From NCBI GenBank assembly GCA_947038155.1, contig CAMQVH010000005.1:1-64000 (forward strand): a DNA stretch of 64,000 nt, read 5' to 3'. A model generated the notes under the pieces. That model was not told the origin of the DNA. It did no database searches and saw only the letters and a program-made list of their open reading frames with translations. Below are positions 60,758-64,000 of this stretch, piece after piece. This DNA comes from an uncultured Bacteroides sp. GTDB taxonomy: Bacteria > Bacteroidota > Bacteroidia > Bacteroidales > Bacteroidaceae. The translations under genes were made by a program, and so were the position numbers. Every line of letters begins with the position of its first letter. Position 1 is the stretch's first letter.

Positions 60758-61660
60758 TTATTCCAGATCTCTCAATCCTTTTTCCTCCAAATAATGAATA
60801 AGTTCTTGTGGGCGGTCTGTTTGTATCATTGTCGCTTTATGCTTTAACATCCAACCCCAATGTTTATCTTTACTTTCCAATAGAGCATTCTCATCATCAT
60901 GCCCGCCACATAGACTATCCCATAAAGTATTCATCCATACCCGACTACCTGATTTAGTGATTTCATCAATTATTTTTAGATTCGGATTTGCATCATCTTT
61001 GAAGCATAGTTCGTAAGCAATTGGGGTAAAGTTTTTGATAAAAGTTTGTATAGTGGCAACTGCTTCTTTATCCCATAAATTAACGATAGGCATATAAAGC
61101 ATGCTTTCATTGGAGCCATACTCTTTTTTCACTTTCTCTACAGGATAGTATCCTTTGATGATGACCTGTTTCTCCATTCCACATTCCTGGATGATAGGCA
61201 TAATTTCTTTTATGTAAGTACCTCCTTTGTCTATATTGACAAGAATACGGCCTTTACAGACATTTAATGCTTCTTTCAGTGTGGGGATTGGTTGGCGGGT
61301 TTTGATTCCGTTGCCGCTGCGTAGGACGAACTTTTTCAGTTCCTCGGTCGTATAATCTTTTATCGGTCCCTTTCCCGTAGAAGTACGGTCGAGAGTTTCG
61401 TCGTGCATACAAATAAAGTTGCCATCTTTAGTCGGTTGTATGTCAAGTTCTATCATATCAACTTTCATTGCAATTGCTTTTTCGATACTTTGCAGGGAGT
61501 TTTCCGGCGCATTGCGCCAGTCTCCTCTATGAGCGATAACAAAGATATACTTCGATTCATTATCATGTAGATTTTTCAAAAGTTTATCAGTCCTTGTTTG
61601 TGCGCTGATGGAAAATGCGGTTAGCAGAATAGGTAGTAAGAAAAAAAGTTTTTTCGTCAT
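60758..61660 (-). CDS. Glycerophosphodiester phosphodiesterase-family protein
   Basis: Exported TIM-barrel protein of 300 residues with a signal peptide ending at SISAQ. The GDPD core is clear: IAHRGDWRNAPENSLQSI (catalytic His and metal ligands), KVDMIELDIQPTKDG and CMHDETLDRTSTGKG. It would hydrolyse glycerophosphodiesters to glycerol 3-phosphate and an alcohol. It lies 63 bp after the IPT/NHL genes in the same direction and may share their transcript. Confidence 0.88.
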   Translation of the reverse strand: MTKKLFFLLPILLTAFSISAQTRTDKLLKNLHDNESKYIFVIAHRGDWRNAPENSLQSIEKAIAMKVDMIELDIQPTKDGNFICMHDETLDRTSTGKGPIKDYTTEELKKFVLRSGNGIKTRQPIPTLKEALNVCKGRILVNIDKGGTYIKEIMPIIQECGMEKQVIIKGYYPVEKVKKEYGSNESMLYMPIVNLWDKEAVATIQTFIKNFTPIAYELCFKDDANPNLKIIDEITKSGSRVWMNTLWDSLCGGHDDENALLESKDKHWGWMLKHKATMIQTDRPQELIHYLEEKGLRDLE

Positions 61661-61723
61661 AACTTAATAGAATTCATTAATGATGATAAAAGTCACCCGG
61701 GGCATCGCCCCGGGTACTCGCTA

Positions 61724-62983
61724 TTATTTGACAGTAATGCGGCGAATCAGGTAATTGACGGCGCCTGCCACATACATTGTTTTGCAGTCCTCCGTAATTA
61801 TGATTTCATACGGTTGGTTGAAGGTAGCCTTTAGTCCTTTTCCGTCGGAGAAACCTGCTTTCCCAGAACCAGCGATGGTTTCCAGCGTTCCTTTCGAGTA
61901 GTCTCCATTTGCGTCAGGAGTTAGTTTGCGGATGCAGTTGTACGTGTTATCCGAAAGATACAGGCATCCATCTGAACCGGCAGCTACCCCGAAAGTAGCA
62001 CCCACTTTTGCACTAAGCGGATTACCGGGTTCTCCGTCATAATACTCTTGTCCTTTTACTCCGTCTCCTGCAATTGTCTTTTGCGTGCCATCCGGACTGA
62101 TTTGAATCAACACATACCCATTAGAAGTACCAACAATCATATTCTTGTTTTTGTCGAACACAATATAGTTGGGAGATACGTTAAGAGTGGCGAAAGTTGT
62201 TTTTGTACCTGAAGGTGTGAATTTATAAATCGCCTTATTGTCGCGTGCCGATACATATATGTTATCTTCATCATCGAATGTAACATTCATTGGACTCTTC
62301 ATTTCGGATGCTATGGTTGAAACAGACATACTGCCGGTTTCTATTTTCCGTAACATTCCTTTTCCTTTGTCGATGAAATAATAGTTTCCTTTCGAATCGA
62401 ATCCACCTTGCCAGATAGCACTGCTACCGTCTACTGCCACATCGAGGAGTGAAGTGACCAGGAAGTCCGGAGAGATACGTCGTATATAGTTGTATCCTCG
62501 TTCTGTAAACCATAAACTGCCATCCGGAGCAAAAGCGATACCAGTGGGAAGCTTGGTTGTGGCTTCCGTACCGACTCCGTCTGTCATTTCGAATACTCCC
62601 TTCTGTCCAACGATTGTTTGAACGATATATTCCTGATCCGGTGTTTTCAGATAATTGAGTTCGAGGCCTGTCAATTCACCCGAGGGGGATTTGACGCGGA
62701 TGGAATATTTTCCCGGAGCCATTTCAGGTAATATTATTTTCAGTTCGTCCTTGAAGGCTTCTATAACGGTTGCCTGTTGGTCGTTGATGAAAACAGCATT
62801 TTCTTCCGGCACCGTGCTGAAATTACGTCCCAGTATTGTAGCTATTTCACCGGAATAAACATTGGTGGGTTTCACGAGGACCAGCCTAAGCTCTGTCACT
62901 GACGCTTTGTAGTCATTATCATTGCAGGCTACAAACAATGATAAGAGTGAGCAGGCGAGCAGTAGTATGTATATCTTTCTCAT
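61724..62983 (-). CDS. IPT/TIG and NHL-repeat surface lipoprotein
   Basis: A 419-residue lipoprotein (lipobox FVAC, Cys20). An IPT/TIG immunoglobulin-like domain (about 30-112: LRLVLVKPTNVYSGEIATILGRNF) is followed by a six-bladed NHL beta-propeller (about 125-415: LPTGIAFAPDGSLWFTERGYNYIRRI and similar). In Bacteroides such proteins occur among PUL surface genes and often bind glycans (from memory). It is a paralogue of the gene just upstream. Confidence 0.85.
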   Translation of the reverse strand: MRKIYILLLACSLLSLFVACNDNDYKASVTELRLVLVKPTNVYSGEIATILGRNFSTVPEENAVFINDQQATVIEAFKDELKIILPEMAPGKYSIRVKSPSGELTGLELNYLKTPDQEYIVQTIVGQKGVFEMTDGVGTEATTKLPTGIAFAPDGSLWFTERGYNYIRRISPDFLVTSLLDVAVDGSSAIWQGGFDSKGNYYFIDKGKGMLRKIETGSMSVSTIASEMKSPMNVTFDDEDNIYVSARDNKAIYKFTPSGTKTTFATLNVSPNYIVFDKNKNMIVGTSNGYVLIQISPDGTQKTIAGDGVKGQEYYDGEPGNPLSAKVGATFGVAAGSDGCLYLSDNTYNCIRKLTPDANGDYSKGTLETIAGSGKAGFSDGKGLKATFNQPYEIIITEDCKTMYVAGAVNYLIRRITVK

Positions 62984-62989
62984 AGTCTT

Positions 62990-64000
62990 TTATTTATTTA
63001 CTGTTATGGTACGAATCAAATGGTTTTGCTCATCAGCGATATATACTTTATCCGAAACCAGTACGCTTGCAGGGCAATTGAATGTAGCTGTCAGAGCAGA
63101 ACCATCAATTTTACCTTTCGTTCCCGGAATACCGGCTATTGTTTTTAATGTTCCTTTCGTATAGTCGCCTTCTGCATCCGGTGTTAGCGTACGTATGGTA
63201 TGCATTGTATAATCGGTGATATAAAGTACCTCATCCGGGCCGAATGCAATGCCGAATGTTGCCCCCATGGTTGCTTTTGACAGGTCGTTCTGTTCACCAT
63301 CAGAATAAGTCGCGGCAGTGGGTACTACGCCAGTTCCGAATACAGTTTTTAGTGTACCGTCCGTATCGAACATATGCAGCTGATAAGTACCGCCGGTACC
63401 TACAAAAATTCTTCCCTTCTTATCTACCGCCATACAATTGGGACCGGCTTTGAGTGAAGACATATCGTAGTTAGTTACAGTACCGCCGGATGTTATTTTC
63501 TTTACTGCCTTATTATCGCGGTCCGCGATATACATATTACCGTTACTATCAAAAGTGACGCTCATCGGACTTTTAAAGGTTGTTTCGGTGGAGAACACAG
63601 AGCAAGTGCCTTCCTGTGTAATCTTAATAATATTATTCAAAGCTTTATTGGCTACATAATATATACCCGAGAGATCGAAACCACCTTGCCAGGGAGCATT
63701 AAATGTAACGGTGCCACTTTTGGCAACAGTTGAAACATTATATTCCTGATCCATTTTTCTGATGACGTTATTTCCTCTTTCGGCAATCCATATGTCACCA
63801 TTGGGTGCGAGAGCTAGTCCCTGCGGGAATTTGAAAGAGGCAGCCGTTCCCTTACCGTCAGTAGAGGTAGTTGCGGAGTTACCTGCTACTGTTGCAACTG
63901 TGTAAGATAAATCTTCGTAGGTGAAACTTAGATTCTCTACCGTTTTATCTGCGACAGTAACTTTGACTGGATAGGTACCGGAAGGGTTCTCCGGAGCAAT
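62990..64000 (-). CDS. IPT/TIG and NHL-repeat protein, partial (5' end outside window)
   Basis: The frame is open from the stop at 62990 to the window edge; the Met at 63754 is internal, because the same frame upstream reads APNGDIWIAERGNNVIRK and an IPT-like segment. The visible 336 residues end an IPT/TIG domain and include a full NHL propeller (GGFDLSGIYYVANKALNNIIKI, SVTFDSNGNMYIADRDNKAVKKI). It is about 7 bp upstream of its paralogue, so they are co-transcribed and arose by duplication. Confidence 0.85.
   Translation of the reverse strand: MAPENPSGTYPVKVTVADKTVENLSFTYEDLSYTVATVAGNSATTSTDGKGTAASFKFPQGLALAPNGDIWIAERGNNVIRKMDQEYNVSTVAKSGTVTFNAPWQGGFDLSGIYYVANKALNNIIKITQEGTCSVFSTETTFKSPMSVTFDSNGNMYIADRDNKAVKKITSGGTVTNYDMSSLKAGPNCMAVDKKGRIFVGTGGTYQLHMFDTDGTLKTVFGTGVVPTAATYSDGEQNDLSKATMGATFGIAFGPDEVLYITDYTMHTIRTLTPDAEGDYTKGTLKTIAGIPGTKGKIDGSALTATFNCPASVLVSDKVYIADEQNHLIRTITVNK

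Overview
The window is chromosomal DNA from a gut Bacteroides. The evidence is a SusC/SusD-type polysaccharide utilisation locus (PUL) with a hybrid two-component regulator, repeated Bacteroides-type promoters (a -7 box matching TAnnTTTG, some with TTG or TTTG about 19 bp upstream), lipoprotein signals, and secreted dipeptidyl peptidases of types IV and 7. The species cannot be fixed from the sequence alone. I found no tRNA or rRNA genes.

Layout. 1-10953 is almost all minus strand: a long run ORF6N protein / dpp4 / purD / membrane protein / YqaA-like / mnmD / zinc-binding lipoprotein / zinc ABC ATPase, with an RlmL-like methyltransferase and cysE upstream. 11060-13884 is a plus-strand TPR sensor kinase with a LytTR response regulator. 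13980-25430 holds a secreted DUF3836 protein, polA, a polyprenyl synthase, and two minus-strand housekeeping groups (dtd-mazG-deoC and mnmG-apt-uvrC). A parS-like site sits just after mnmG and a small-RNA candidate between the polyprenyl synthase gene and deoC.

25466-29081 looks like an accessory insert between mnmG and ybeY. It has a plus-strand non-coding transcript candidate, a translationally coupled DUF3791-DUF3990-DUF3791 module (possible toxin-antitoxin), and a group II intron with intact 3' domains but no recognisable 5' ribozyme. 29082-37811 returns to core genes: ybeY, an SpmA/SpmB-like transporter, ruvB, a flippase, a DUF389 protein and DPP7. The 860-bp gap before ruvB is full of inverted repeats, including six palindromes spaced 22-23 bp.

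37933-52811 is a compact alpha-mannan PUL: SusC, SusD, a SusE-like protein, two GH76 endo-alpha-1,6-mannanases and one GH125 exo-alpha-1,6-mannosidase, with a divergent hybrid two-component regulator. The susC gene carries a 7-bp tandem duplication that breaks its frame at the start of the plug domain, and the regulator has Cys instead of Arg in its histidine box, so this PUL may be impaired or switched off here. 52884-64000 contains a DEAD-box helicase, a lipoprotein phosphatase, a LOG / SIS isomerase / PfkB operon, an M16 peptidase, an SGNH hydrolase, a glycerophosphodiester phosphodiesterase and two IPT/TIG-NHL surface proteins, the last cut by the window end.

The most unusual signals are the two unrelated arrays of short palindromes with nearly the same ~22-bp period (13-136 and 31275-31406), the 7-bp susC duplication, and the two candidate non-coding RNAs.
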